Counted from the stretch's first letter, positions 21,361 to 30,532 are shown. The stretch: 34,775 nt of DNA from Hirudo medicinalis (GCA_011800805.1 MPNW01000607.1:8270-43044), one strand, 5' to 3'. Numbers and translations: made by a program. The notes: generated by a model not told the origin, from the sequence alone.

Positions 21361-21774
21361 ATGCGCCGCATTAAGTACATAGTAATCCATTGCACGGCCA
21401 CACAGCAGGGGGCGACGATTGAGTCTATACAGGGCTACTGGAGGGATGTTTTGAAATGGAAAAGCCCCGGCTATCACTTTGTAATTCTGCCCAATGGTGC
21501 TATTAAAACCTTGTTGCCGGTTGAGCAGATTAGCAACGGCGTAGCCGGATACAACAGCCAATCCGTCCATATTAGTTATATCGGTGGAGTGGATGAAAAT
21601 TGGAACCCAATAGACAATAGAACCCAGCAGCAAAAGCAAAGTCTGTTAAAGATTATCTGCGACCTGAAGGCAAGGTTTCCAAACGCCGTTATACAGGGCC
21701 ATAGAGATTTTCCGGGGGTTAAAAAAGCCTGTCCCTGTTTTAATGCAAAAGAAGAATATTCATTTATAATTTAA
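21361..21774 (+). CDS. N-acetylmuramoyl-L-alanine amidase (endolysin)
   Basis: A 137-residue type-2 amidase close in length to T7 lysozyme. Zinc ligands are His10 (YIVIHCTAT), His114 (IQGHRDFPGV) and Cys124 (KKACPCFN). GYHFVILPNG and HISYIGG are typical core strands. It has no signal peptide, so it needs a holin or other release. It lies between capsid and tail genes, far from the lysis-like genes at the right end. Confidence 0.9.
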   Translation: MRRIKYIVIHCTATQQGATIESIQGYWRDVLKWKSPGYHFVILPNGAIKTLLPVEQISNGVAGYNSQSVHISYIGGVDENWNPIDNRTQQQKQSLLKIICDLKARFPNAVIQGHRDFPGVKKACPCFNAKEEYSFII

Positions 21775-21778
21775 CATT

Positions 21779-22069
21779 ATGACAAGCGAAAAGATACAAA
21801 CTTATTTCAAGGAATATCCGGCCAGCACCCAATGTTTTGAAGCTGCGGACGGAATGGTATTTCATGAGGAGGGTGATGCCGGAATGCATCAATCCGGCAC
21901 TTTAAAAATAAAGGAGCCTGTGAAAAAACATTACCGACCTGTGGTGTCTGCTTTAAAGGATGATGTCGTTCAGGAGGATGTTCTTGTTGGGAGTGAAGAG
22001 GACGCAGGGATAGTAGATGCTGAGCCTCAAAAAACACCTGCAAAAAAAAGGCCGGTAAATAGTAAATAG
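21779..22069 (+). CDS. Small acidic hypothetical protein before the sheath
   Basis: A 96-residue protein. The N-terminus is MTSEKIQTYFKEYPASTQCF. The middle is acidic and the tail is basic (TPAKKRPVNSK). It resembles the short unnamed protein often found before the sheath gene in Bacteroidota Mu-like phages. Function unknown; possibly a head-tail joining or assembly factor. Confidence 0.6.
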   Translation: MTSEKIQTYFKEYPASTQCFEAADGMVFHEEGDAGMHQSGTLKIKEPVKKHYRPVVSALKDDVVQEDVLVGSEEDAGIVDAEPQKTPAKKRPVNSK

Positions 22070-22088
22070 AAATTAAAAATTTAGAAAA

Positions 22089-23279
22089 ATGTTACCACGC
22101 GTTAAAGTAATGTTTGAAAACGGAAACCTTCGCCAAAGCGAACAGTTGCCTGATGGTGTGGGTGGTTTCGTGTGTACCGGCGTAGCCATTGCTGGTAAAT
22201 TTGATTTAGGTGTTGCCTACACCCTGCGCCGGTTCGAAGACTTAGCTGCGCTAGGCATTACGGCGATTAATAATCCTGAAATATACAAACTCGTTAGCGA
22301 GTTTTACGAAGAGGCGGCCATCAATATTGAATTGTGGCTGATGGGACTGCCCGATACCGTGAAGTTGAGCGAGATGGCCGATACGGTCAGTGATTATGGA
22401 AAGAAATTGATTCAGGAGGCAAGTGGTAGCCTGCGTTGGATTGCCTTTAGCCGCAAGCCTACGGCAGGATATAATGCTACCACTGGAAACGGATTGGACA
22501 CAGACGTTTATAGCGCCATTGGCAAAGCCCAAGCCCTTTGCGAATGGGCAACGAATGTGAAGTATGCGCCTTTGTTTGCGATTGTTGAAGGGGCGGGATA
22601 TTCGGGTACAGCCGCTGACCTAACCCTGCTCAATACGATGACCAATAATCGGGTAGCGGTGCTGGTGGGCGATACAGTTGCGAGCAGCAAGAAGGCTGCC
22701 GTAGGGGTACTCTGTGGGCGCATCGCCGCTAATGGGGTTCATCAAAATATTGGCAAGGTAAAAGACGGAGCGGTGGCAGCCACCGCCTTGTACATGGCCG
22801 ACAAAACGGTGGATGCGGCCAATTTTGAAAGCCTCCACGACAAAGGATTTATCACCTTCCGAACCTATGTAGGCCGCAGTGGATACTACTTTAACGACGA
22901 TTTTTTGGCTGCATTGCCCAGCGACGATTACAACCATATCACGGCAAGGCGCACGATTGATAAGGCTTACCGTATTGCTTATGACACCTTGCTCAATGAA
23001 TTATTGAGCGAAGTACGGGTGAATGCTGATTATACTTTGCAGGATGGCTTTGTGAAAACTTGGGAAGGAAATATCATTAATGCCATTGCTGGGCAGATGA
23101 CGGCCAATGGCGAGCTAAGTGCCGATTTGCAGAACGGCGACCGGGGCGTGCAGGTTTCTATCGACCCTCGGCAAAACGTGGCGAGCACGGGTAAAATAAT
23201 CGTTAAGATAAGGGTTCGCCCATTCGGTTATGCACGATATATCGATGTGTATTTGGGCTTCCAAGCCGTACCGGCGTAG
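22089..23279 (+). CDS. Contractile tail sheath protein (DUF2586, gpL-like)
   Basis: A 396-residue protein. The N-terminal FENGNLRQSEQLPDGVGGFV and middle NRVAVLVGDTVASS, GVLCGRIAANGVHQNIGKV and DKGFITFRTYVGRSGYYFND are the sheath core. The C-terminal KIIVKIRVRPFGYARYIDVY is the usual handshake region. It polymerises around the tube and contracts on infection. Confidence 0.88.
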   Translation: MLPRVKVMFENGNLRQSEQLPDGVGGFVCTGVAIAGKFDLGVAYTLRRFEDLAALGITAINNPEIYKLVSEFYEEAAINIELWLMGLPDTVKLSEMADTVSDYGKKLIQEASGSLRWIAFSRKPTAGYNATTGNGLDTDVYSAIGKAQALCEWATNVKYAPLFAIVEGAGYSGTAADLTLLNTMTNNRVAVLVGDTVASSKKAAVGVLCGRIAANGVHQNIGKVKDGAVAATALYMADKTVDAANFESLHDKGFITFRTYVGRSGYYFNDDFLAALPSDDYNHITARRTIDKAYRIAYDTLLNELLSEVRVNADYTLQDGFVKTWEGNIINAIAGQMTANGELSADLQNGDRGVQVSIDPRQNVASTGKIIVKIRVRPFGYARYIDVYLGFQAVPA

Positions 23280-23317
23280 TCTAAAGCGGCTTTAATAATC
23301 ATTTAAAATAACTTAAA

Positions 23318-23728
23318 ATGTTCGATTCAAACTTATACGGATGGGTAGATTTAAGCCTGATATTGGCGGGGCGGGATGTGATTGAAATTACCCGGGTTAA
23401 ATATTCGCGGAAAAGCGAAAAAGAAGCCGTGTACGGCAAAGGCAGCAAGCCCCTCGCTATTAAGCGCGGCAACGACAGCTACGAGTGCGAATTTGAAATG
23501 CTCGACGGTGGTTACGACCAGTTGGTAGCCGCCTCACCCGGCGGCGATGTGACCCGCCTGCGTGGTATTACGGCGGCCATTTCTTTCGGCAACGCGTTCG
23601 AGGGCCGGCCTGCCAAAACAGCTACCATACTTGGCATATCCTTTACCGAAGGTGGTAAAGAGGTAAGCCAAGGCGATAAAATGGTAAAAGTTTCACTGCC
23701 GGCTATAGCACTCGATATTGTCGAATAA
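23318..23728 (+). CDS. Tail tube protein (gpM-like)
   Basis: A 136-residue protein between sheath and chaperone, the normal tube position. It contains LAGRDVIEITRVKYSRKSEK, VYGKGSKPLAIKRGNDSYEC and VSQGDKMVKVSLPAIALDIV. Mu gpM has 118 residues. It forms the inner tube of the contractile tail. Confidence 0.8.
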   Translation: MFDSNLYGWVDLSLILAGRDVIEITRVKYSRKSEKEAVYGKGSKPLAIKRGNDSYECEFEMLDGGYDQLVAASPGGDVTRLRGITAAISFGNAFEGRPAKTATILGISFTEGGKEVSQGDKMVKVSLPAIALDIVE

Positions 23729-23759
23729 AATTTTTAAACCAACTAAATAACACACACAA

Positions 23760-24074
23760 ATGGAACAAACAAATATTTCAGCAGAATCGGTAACGCAAGA
23801 ATTGATAGACGGGTGGAAGAAAAAACATGGCGACATTTACAAAATAGAAGTAGAAGGCCGCGTAGGATATGTAAAAACACCGGACAGAAAGATATTAAGT
23901 TATGCAGGATCTATCGGCACAAAAGACCCTATAAAATTTAATGAAATTATTTTAAACAGCTGTTGGCTGGGGGGTGATGAAGATATTAAAACAGATGACA
24001 AATTATTTTTAGGAGCCGGACAGGTTTTAGCCGAAATAATAAAAGTTAGTGAAGCTTCTATAACAAAGCTTTAG
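23760..24074 (+). CDS. Tail assembly chaperone, first frame
   Basis: A 104-residue protein directly upstream of the tape-measure block. It contains KKHGDIYKIEVEGRVGYVKT and IGTKDPIKFNEIILNSCWLG, a pattern seen in short tail chaperones. The end region continues in the -1 frame (24062-24235) without its own start codon, as in other Caudoviricetes tail chaperone pairs. Confidence 0.75.
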   Translation: MEQTNISAESVTQELIDGWKKKHGDIYKIEVEGRVGYVKTPDRKILSYAGSIGTKDPIKFNEIILNSCWLGGDEDIKTDDKLFLGAGQVLAEIIKVSEASITKL

Positions 24075-24235
24075 AGGCTGCGGATGTGGACGAGCACCGA
24101 GACTGGCTCCGGCTAAGCAATGCCCAACTCATATACTACATGCACATAGCCGATCCCGACAGCCTTACAAATGAAGAATGGGCAATGCGATTGAAAGAGT
24201 TGGAATGGATCAGAAAAAAAGAGGCAGGAAAGTAG
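24062..24235 (+). CDS. Tail assembly chaperone, -1 frameshift extension
   Basis: About 57 codons in the -1 frame relative to the preceding gene. They include ALEAADVDEHRDWLRLSNAQ, LIYYMHIADPDSL and LKELEWIRKKEAGK. No ATG serves as a start. It is probably made by a programmed -1 frameshift near ACA AAG CTT TAG (24063-24074). The site is not a canonical X-XXY-YYZ heptamer, so the exact slip point is unsure. Confidence 0.65.
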   Translation, partial: NKALEAADVDEHRDWLRLSNAQLIYYMHIADPDSLTNEEWAMRLKELEWIRKKEAGK

Positions 24236-24240
24236 GCTTG

Positions 24241-24462
24241 CTATCCTGCGAATGCCACCAAAAAGGATATGGCCAAAAGTAGCAGACCACAAACAGCAAT
24301 GATTATTGTGTTGGTTTTATTTTCAGCCTGTCCTGTGAATAGTTTAAAAACAGCATAAAACGGGGTGAGTAATATTGCTACGGCATAAATAATTCCCTTC
24401 CCAAAATGCTTTAACATCAAAAGCACCCCAAAAAACAATATTAGACCTAAAACGATTTCCAT
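24241..24462 (-). CDS. Two-helix membrane protein, antisense between chaperone and tape measure
   Basis: A 73-residue hydrophobic protein with segments EIVLGLILFFGVLLML, IIYAVAILLTPFYAVF and NTIIIAVCGLLLLAISFLVA. It fits exactly between the chaperone stop and the tape-measure start on the opposite strand. The composition is that of a real membrane protein, so it is probably a moron. No family is recognised. Confidence 0.55.
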   Translation of the reverse strand: MEIVLGLILFFGVLLMLKHFGKGIIYAVAILLTPFYAVFKLFTGQAENKTNTIIIAVCGLLLLAISFLVAFAG

Positions 24463-24474
24463 TTCTGCGAAGTT

Positions 24475-26367
24475 ATGTCAAATATTTTAGAATATACATT
24501 AAGCCTTAAAGATAAGGTTTCGGGGGCTTTAAAGACCATTGGCATCAACAACGATTTGATGCTTAACTCTTTTGTCAAACTGGAAACACAAAGCAAACAA
24601 GTGTCTGATATGTTTTCTAAAATGGGTAAATCCGCCCATACTTTGCAGCAAAAAATAAACCTGCTTAAATCCGAAAGAGATTTACTGCCGGAAAGCTCTC
24701 TAAAAACTATTAGGCAATACAATAGTGAAATAAATAAGCTGGAAAGGCGGGTAACAAAATTGCAAACGCTTAATGGCAGTCCTATTAAAAAAATGTTTGG
24801 CGATGCAATAAATTCTTTGCCCGGTTTTGCCACTAATCCTGTTGTTTTGGCGGGCGCAGGCATTGGTGTTGCCATACGAAAAGGTATGGAGGCTGATTTT
24901 CAGAAAGCAAATATGGTAACTCTTTTTAAGGGGAACGAGAAAGCCGCGCAGGATATGTTTAATAAAATTGCTGACTATGGTAAAAAATCGCCGTATGAAA
25001 AAGCCGGCTTAATTGAAGCGCAGTCAACCATGATGCAGTTCGGCATCGAAGGAAATAAATCTTTTGAAATTCTAAAACAAATAGGAGACATCGCACTGGG
25101 GGATTCCGGTAAAATGAAAAGCCTTTCTTTAGCTTTTGCACAGGCCAGTAGTGCAGGTAAATTACAAGGACAGGACTTATTACAGATGATTAATGCAGGG
25201 TTTAACCCTTTGCAGGTAATTACCGAGCGTACCGGAGAAAGTATGGAATCCCTTAAAGGTCGGATGGAAAAGGGCAAAATATCCGCAGCAGAGCTGGCGC
25301 AGGCATTCACATGGGCCACTGACGAAAGTGGGCTTTTCTATAAGGGTGCTGAAAAAGCGGGCGAAACATTGGGCGGAAAGTGGAGTACACTAATAGACAG
25401 TTTAAATGAGATGCTATTGAGCGTTTACAATTCCCTATCCCCAATATTAATGCCTTTGATTGAAATGGCTACTGTTGTTTTAGATATTCTTGGGCAGGGC
25501 ATTAATCGGGTGTTTAGTAAGCTCAGCGAAGGCAGTCCGATAGTAACAGGATTTGCGATTGCAATTGGCTCTGTAGCTGCTGCTGTATTGCTTTATAACA
25601 GTTATTTGGCAATTACAAAAGCACTGCAAGCGGGCTTTACGATTGAGGTTTGGAAAACAAACTTCGCCTTCTTAGCTAATCCAATCGTTTGGATAATAGC
25701 GTTAATAGTTGGATTAGTGGCAGGTATTGTATATGCCTGGAATAAGTTTGAGGGCTTTAGAAAATTCATGTATTCCCTTTGGGAAACCATAAAGCAGGTA
25801 TTTAGCAATATCGCCGATATGTTTAAAGCTGTATTTGCTCCCATCGGTGAAGCCGTACAGGCTTTCCAAGAAAGAAGATGGGGCGATGTGGCAAAGGCTG
25901 TGCTGGCAATGAACCCTGTATCAGTAGCTATTCGAGCTGGTAAGTTTGTAGCAGATGGCGGTTTAACAAAAGGCTTTGATGAAGCATGGCAAAGAGGAGA
26001 TGCAATGGGCGCAGCCTCGTGGAAAGTCAGCCAACAAAAAAAAGGAGCAGATAAGGTGTCGTTACCTTTTGAATTTCCTATTACTACACCACAGGGCAAA
26101 CAAACGGACAAAACAGGGCTTAAAAATAAAATAACAAACCCTGCCGGCAATACAGGCGGAGGTACTTCAAATGGTTTGCAAAAAACCAACGAAGCCATCG
26201 CCACGGGCGGTACAAAAAACACCACCATCCATATTACTATCGGCAAGCAAATCGAAACCGTTACCGTGCAAACGGTGCAGGGCATAAAAGAAGGTGCGGA
26301 ACAAATAGGAGGTGTTCTACTGGATGAATTAACAAGGGTGATACAGATGAGCCAAACATTAGCATGA
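24475..26367 (+). CDS. Tail tape-measure protein
   Basis: A 630-residue protein. The N-terminal coiled coil (about 20-100) is followed by the tape-measure core phrases GKKSPYEKAGLIEAQSTMMQ, AGKLQGQDLLQMINAGFNPL and GMEADFQKANMVTLFKGNEK. Two hydrophobic segments (ITGFAIAIGSVAAAVLLY-like at about 353-372 and NPIVWIIALIVGLVAGIVYA at about 401-420) follow, and then a Gly/Thr-rich tail. It sets tail length and is ejected through the tube. Confidence 0.92.
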   Translation: MSNILEYTLSLKDKVSGALKTIGINNDLMLNSFVKLETQSKQVSDMFSKMGKSAHTLQQKINLLKSERDLLPESSLKTIRQYNSEINKLERRVTKLQTLNGSPIKKMFGDAINSLPGFATNPVVLAGAGIGVAIRKGMEADFQKANMVTLFKGNEKAAQDMFNKIADYGKKSPYEKAGLIEAQSTMMQFGIEGNKSFEILKQIGDIALGDSGKMKSLSLAFAQASSAGKLQGQDLLQMINAGFNPLQVITERTGESMESLKGRMEKGKISAAELAQAFTWATDESGLFYKGAEKAGETLGGKWSTLIDSLNEMLLSVYNSLSPILMPLIEMATVVLDILGQGINRVFSKLSEGSPIVTGFAIAIGSVAAAVLLYNSYLAITKALQAGFTIEVWKTNFAFLANPIVWIIALIVGLVAGIVYAWNKFEGFRKFMYSLWETIKQVFSNIADMFKAVFAPIGEAVQAFQERRWGDVAKAVLAMNPVSVAIRAGKFVADGGLTKGFDEAWQRGDAMGAASWKVSQQKKGADKVSLPFEFPITTPQGKQTDKTGLKNKITNPAGNTGGGTSNGLQKTNEAIATGGTKNTTIHITIGKQIETVTVQTVQGIKEGAEQIGGVLLDELTRVIQMSQTLA

Positions 26368-26368
26368 T

Positions 26369-26917
26369 ATGAGTTTTGTTTTAAGAATAAAAGATGCCTT
26401 AACCGGGCAGCCTTACTCCATAAGGGAAATAGACGAGGCCGATTTTTGGGAAGGGTGTAACACGTGGTTTGGTGTACCGATGTCGATGCCTATAAAAATG
26501 AAAAGAAGAACGGATAAGGATACCGCTTTTTGGTTGCTACCAACCGACCCCTACATTACGGTTGATGGAAGAAACATCATTATTAAGCGCAATGTGGCTA
26601 AGGCAAAAAACACAGGCAGCATTAAAGAGCGGTGGAGCCAAGATGATTACGCCATTACAATTGAAGGCACGTTGCTGACGCCGGACAGCGATAAATACCC
26701 CAAACGGGATGTCATCCGGCTGGGGGAATTATGCGAGGCAGCCGGGCCGATTGACGTGGAATCGCCGATGTTGCTGGCATTGGGCATTACGGCCATTGCT
26801 ATTGAGGATTTTAGTTTTCCCTACACACAAGGTGCCGCCGTGCAGGATTTTAGGATCAAAGCCAGCAGCGATAAAGACTGGCAATTGTTAATAGAAGAAA
26901 ATAAAAATGTACCATAA
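26369..26917 (+). CDS. Tail protein (DUF6046-like)
   Basis: A 182-residue protein directly after the tape measure (one-base gap). It contains WLLPTDPYITVDGRNIIIKR, IKERWSQDDYAITIEGTL and LGITAIAIEDFSFPYTQGAA. The pattern matches the Bacteroidota tail protein family often called DUF6046. By position it replaces Mu gpN (DNA circulation/hub). It overlaps the next gene by 11 bp. Confidence 0.7.
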   Translation: MSFVLRIKDALTGQPYSIREIDEADFWEGCNTWFGVPMSMPIKMKRRTDKDTAFWLLPTDPYITVDGRNIIIKRNVAKAKNTGSIKERWSQDDYAITIEGTLLTPDSDKYPKRDVIRLGELCEAAGPIDVESPMLLALGITAIAIEDFSFPYTQGAAVQDFRIKASSDKDWQLLIEENKNVP

Positions 26918-27860
26918 AATTAGTTGGCAAATATACATTGGGGGGTACCGGCTGGGGCTTTTAGAAAGCGTAGAAGTGCATAAAAGCGTGGATTTGCTAG
27001 CCGACACCTGCGTGCTCAAACTTCCGGGTAGCGTGTTTAACCATACGTTGAAGGTTGAAGACAAAATAAAACCCGGCGATAAAGTGAAAGTGCAATTGGG
27101 ATACGATGACAATTTGAAAACCGAGTTTGAAGGATATCTGCAAAGGGTAGATACCGACGACGGTTCTTTGACATTAAACTGTGAAGACGACTTGTATTTG
27201 TTGCGCAAAGCTGTAAAGAACAAGGAGTTTAAAAAGGTGGGCATAAAAGAGATTGCCCAATACCTTATCAACGAAACAGGCGTAGCCCTGAAACTAAATG
27301 TAACGCTTCCGATTATGTACGACAAATTCGTGATTCATGCTGCCAACGGATATGATGTTTTGAAAAAATTGCAGGATGAAACCAAGGGTAATATCTACAT
27401 CCGGGAGGGAGTGTTAAACATCCATCCGCTTTATACCGAGAAGCACGGATATGTGGCTTATTCCTTCCAAAAAAACATTGAAAGCAACGATTTAAAGTAC
27501 CGAACAAAATCAGACAGAAAGGTAGAGGTAATTGTTGAAAGCACCGATGCCAAAGGTAATAAAGTGGAGGAGCGGTTCGGCTCGTCGGGGGGCGAAAAAA
27601 TAACCATCGATGCGCCGGGTATTGACAAGCCATCGATGAAACAGAAAGCCGAGAACGAGCATAGGTTGCGCAGTTACGACGGCTACGAAGGTAGTATTAC
27701 CGGGTGGCTGATTCCTTTTGCAGAGCCGGGCATGACGGCCTCGGTAAAAGATGACGATTACCCGCAAAAAGACGGCAGCTATTATATAACGGCCGTAACC
27801 ACCACGGTAAACAGCAGTGGCGGCGCACGCAAAGTACAGTTGGGCATAAGATTGAATTAA
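26907..27860 (+). CDS. Tail hub protein (late control D/gpP-like)
   Basis: A 317-residue protein with the gpD/gp44-like pattern: KIKPGDKVKVQLGYDDNLK, FEGYLQRVDTDDGSLTLNCE, then VIHAANGYDVLKKLQDETKG. A C-terminal strand-rich region follows. It forms the trimeric hub at the baseplate centre to which the spike attaches. Confidence 0.8.
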   Translation: MYHKISWQIYIGGYRLGLLESVEVHKSVDLLADTCVLKLPGSVFNHTLKVEDKIKPGDKVKVQLGYDDNLKTEFEGYLQRVDTDDGSLTLNCEDDLYLLRKAVKNKEFKKVGIKEIAQYLINETGVALKLNVTLPIMYDKFVIHAANGYDVLKKLQDETKGNIYIREGVLNIHPLYTEKHGYVAYSFQKNIESNDLKYRTKSDRKVEVIVESTDAKGNKVEERFGSSGGEKITIDAPGIDKPSMKQKAENEHRLRSYDGYEGSITGWLIPFAEPGMTASVKDDDYPQKDGSYYITAVTTTVNSSGGARKVQLGIRLN

Positions 27861-27864
27861 ATAA

Positions 27865-28368
27865 ATGGACAAAGCAAGGCAATTACAAGAAGTATTAAAA
27901 GGCATTGGCCTCATGGGCTTGCAGGCTACTATTATGGCGGCGGAGGTAAAAAGCATTGAAGGTGAAAGCTGCACTGTTACCGTGGGTGATTTGACATTGA
28001 GCGATGTGCGCTTGAAGGCCACCATCAACGGGAGTGAGAACAAGATATTAATGCGGCCTAAACTGCGCAGCAAGGTATTACTCGGCTCTTTAACGGGAGA
28101 CTTGCGCGACTTGTGTGTGTTGAAAATAGACGAGATAGAGGTGTTGAATTATGAACAAAATGGGCTTATTATCAACATTGACAGCCGCTCTAAAAAAGTA
28201 GAAATTGAAAACGGAGGGGTGAGTTTAAGGGGGTTGTTTGATGATTTGACGGACATTGTAAAAACCTTAAAGCTGTTCACGGCCAACGGCCCCACTAACG
28301 GGCTTTTGCCCGATAGCTTAAAAAAGCTCACCGAATTTGAAAGCAACTACAAAATACTTTTTAAATAA
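27865..28368 (+). CDS. Baseplate spike-type protein (gpV/gp45-like position)
   Basis: A 167-residue protein with an OB-fold-like middle (VKSIEGESCTVTVGDLTLSD, ENKILMRPKLRSKVLLGSLT) followed by a strand-rich and then helical end. Position after the hub gene and before gp25-like suits the Mu gp45 central spike. Homology is only suggestive. Confidence 0.6.
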   Translation: MDKARQLQEVLKGIGLMGLQATIMAAEVKSIEGESCTVTVGDLTLSDVRLKATINGSENKILMRPKLRSKVLLGSLTGDLRDLCVLKIDEIEVLNYEQNGLIINIDSRSKKVEIENGGVSLRGLFDDLTDIVKTLKLFTANGPTNGLLPDSLKKLTEFESNYKILFK

Positions 28369-28369
28369 T

Positions 28370-28591
28370 ATGGCACTGAACAAATCGGCATTAAAAACGG
28401 CCATCCTCAGCATTATGACCGATATGCGCAAGCGGGAACAGAACAGCGATGACGAGTATGCAACCCGGTTAAGCGATTCCATTTATGATTTTGTAATAAC
28501 AGGTGAGGTGCAACCCGGCATAACAGTAAGCACAACCGCCTCGGCCGCGGCACATACCGGTGCCACCACAGGAAAAGGAACAATATTATGA
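28370..28591 (+). CDS. Small baseplate-region hypothetical protein
   Basis: A 73-residue protein from the ATG at 28370 (MALNKSALKTAILSIMTDMR). The Ala/Thr/Gly-rich tail ITVSTTASAAAHTGATTGKG looks disordered. It overlaps the next gene by ATGA. The domain is unknown. It is a common filler gene in Bacteroidota tail modules. Confidence 0.65.
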   Translation: MALNKSALKTAILSIMTDMRKREQNSDDEYATRLSDSIYDFVITGEVQPGITVSTTASAAAHTGATTGKGTIL

Positions 28592-28905
28592 GAGGCGTAA
28601 GCATACCCATCAATGAGGACTTTGATTTACAAGTAAACGCCGCCCGTGGTGCGGATGGCAAGCTATTGGGCTTTGAATTAGCCGAAACCATCCACCAAAA
28701 CAAGGCATTGATATTGGCGCACCAGCCGGGGCAATTTAAAGATGAGCCCACCTTGGGCGTGGGATTAGACAACAGTTTACTCGACCACAATTTGCCTTCT
28801 TGGGAAAGAATAATAAGACTGGCTTTGGAGCAAGACGGTCAATCGGTAAGAGATATAGCGTTTACACCAACCGGATTAAAAATTGATGCAAAATATAATC
28901 GTTAA
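28588..28905 (+). CDS. Baseplate wedge protein (gp25/gpW-like, Mu gp46 position)
   Basis: A 105-residue protein. PINEDFDLQVNAARGADGKL and HQPGQFKDEPTLGVGLDNSL are typical of the gp25 family, as is VRDIAFTPTGLKIDAKYN. It is a wedge component of contractile baseplates. Its 3' end overlaps the next gene by 20 bp. Confidence 0.75.
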   Translation: MRGVSIPINEDFDLQVNAARGADGKLLGFELAETIHQNKALILAHQPGQFKDEPTLGVGLDNSLLDHNLPSWERIIRLALEQDGQSVRDIAFTPTGLKIDAKYNR

Positions 28906-29161
28906 AAACAGGCAAGATGTAGTGGATTTAGCCATACAGTACAGCGGCAATGCCGAGGCGGCGTGGTCGCTATGCCTGCTAAACAACCTATCGATTACGG
29001 GTGAGTTGCACAACAGGCAACAACTTTTAAAAGCGGGCATCGACAACCAATTTGTAACGCAATATTTTGAAACAAAAAGTATTGAACCGGCCAGTGTTGT
29101 TGAGCAGCTTCCGATTGGGATTAGTATATGGATGGTGGGATTTGATTTAAAAGTAAACTAA
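28886..29161 (+). CDS. Small tail protein (LysM/gpX-type position)
   Basis: A 91-residue protein from the ATG at 28886; a TTG lies one codon upstream. It contains IVKNRQDVVDLAIQYSGNAE, LNNLSITGELHNRQQLLKAG and a strand near the end. A short protein at this position in Mu-like tails often resembles LysM-type tail protein X. No clear LysM motif is visible. It overlaps the next start by one base (TAATG). Confidence 0.55.
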   Translation: MQNIIVKNRQDVVDLAIQYSGNAEAAWSLCLLNNLSITGELHNRQQLLKAGIDNQFVTQYFETKSIEPASVVEQLPIGISIWMVGFDLKVN

Positions 29162-30045
29162 TGGCAAGAACGAAAGAGGAAATAAAAAGACAGATGACGG
29201 ATTTGTTTATTCAAAACGAATCGGTGCAATTGGCTTATGGATTAAATCCCAACAAAGCCTTTGAAGATGAATTTTCGAAAGTCTCAATTGAAAATATTTT
29301 GTTCGAAATTTTTTCTTTTATCGCATGGTGGTTGGAGAACATTTTTGATTTATTTAAAACCGACGTAGAAGCCGCCCTGCGGGAACGCACGCCACACACG
29401 CTGCGCTGGTACTCTGCCAAAGCAAAGGCCTACCAGCACGGTTTTGCATTGCTGCCAGAAAGTGATATGTATGATAATGCGAATCAATCAGACGAGCCGG
29501 TTTTAAAAAGCAAAGTAGTAAAGTATAGTGCCGTTGAAGAAGCCGAGAATGAATACGGCCGCATTAGTTTACGTATTAAGTTGGCCACCGAAATCGGCAG
29601 CGATTTAGCACCGCTCAATGCCGAGCAGATGGCAGGTGTGGCGGAATACTTCAACACCATAAGAGATGCGGGCGTGCCGATTCAAATTGAAAGTAATGCT
29701 CCCGACCAATTAAAGATGGTATGGACGGTCTATTACAATCCGCTTTTGTTAAACCCCTCTGGTAGCCGGTTAGATGGCACAGGAGAAAAAGTAGTTGAAA
29801 ATGCCATTAAAACCTATTTAAAAAGCTTGCCGTTTAACGGAATATTTGCGCTGGCATATATAACCGATGCCGTGCAGGCCCTGCCGGGTGTGGTAATTCC
29901 AAAAATCGACTTGGCGCAGTACAAATATGGATTGTTTGACTGGCAGAACATCGATACGTGGATTGTGCCGGATGCAGGGTACTTACGCTTTAATAATGAA
30001 AAAGATTTGCTCATAAATTATATCCCACAAAGTGAAATTCGATAA
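29161..30045 (+). CDS. Baseplate J-like protein (Mu gp47-like)
   Basis: A 294-residue protein. It contains LKTDVEAALRERTPHTLRWY-like sequence (residues about 64-82), KSKVVKYSAVEEAENEYGRI and GEKVVENAIKTYLKSLPFNG, and ends near IPKIDLAQYKYG. This is the plan of the Baseplate_J family that joins sheath and wedge. It overlaps the next gene by 14 bp. Confidence 0.85.
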   Translation: MARTKEEIKRQMTDLFIQNESVQLAYGLNPNKAFEDEFSKVSIENILFEIFSFIAWWLENIFDLFKTDVEAALRERTPHTLRWYSAKAKAYQHGFALLPESDMYDNANQSDEPVLKSKVVKYSAVEEAENEYGRISLRIKLATEIGSDLAPLNAEQMAGVAEYFNTIRDAGVPIQIESNAPDQLKMVWTVYYNPLLLNPSGSRLDGTGEKVVENAIKTYLKSLPFNGIFALAYITDAVQALPGVVIPKIDLAQYKYGLFDWQNIDTWIVPDAGYLRFNNEKDLLINYIPQSEIR

Positions 30046-30532
30046 AAATATATACCATTTAGATTGGCGTAGACTCGTACGCATGCTACTTCCCGTGAAC
30101 ATGCGTAAGGCTCGTATGATTGCCCTTTCAGAAGCCGCAAACAGTAGTCTTATATGGCTATACGCTCAGTTCTTGAATTTTAAATTGGCCGTCGAATATC
30201 AATTAACAATTACGCCACAGGTGTGCTACTTGCAGCGGTTATTGAACGACCGGTTTGATTTTACGCTCCGCCGAATAACGATTGTTGACGCACCTACCTA
30301 TCATGCCATTTTGCTGAGCATTCAAATTGAAAGCAAGCAGCTTTTATTGCCGCTGCAAGGCGAAGAAAATCCGATTGCATTACCCTTGCGAAGCGAGGTG
30401 GCGCAGTACAGCAGCGATTTTATCATAAGAATGCCCAATGATGTGGTGTATGATATACATGAATTATCAGCCGTGCTGTCCAAATATAAATTATCAACGA
30501 AAAAATTTCACATCAATACAATAGACACATGA
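30032..30532 (+). CDS. Tail protein (Mu gp48/tail protein I-like)
   Basis: A 166-residue protein that starts with GTG at 30032 within the end of the J-like gene. It contains LLPVNMRKARMIALSEAANS, LAVEYQLTITPQVCYLQRLL and NDRFDFTLRRITIVDAPTYH. The position between gpJ and the fibre gene matches gpI, which links baseplate and fibres. It ends in ATGA with the next gene. Confidence 0.7.
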   Translation: MKFDKNIYHLDWRRLVRMLLPVNMRKARMIALSEAANSSLIWLYAQFLNFKLAVEYQLTITPQVCYLQRLLNDRFDFTLRRITIVDAPTYHAILLSIQIESKQLLLPLQGEENPIALPLRSEVAQYSSDFIIRMPNDVVYDIHELSAVLSKYKLSTKKFHINTIDT

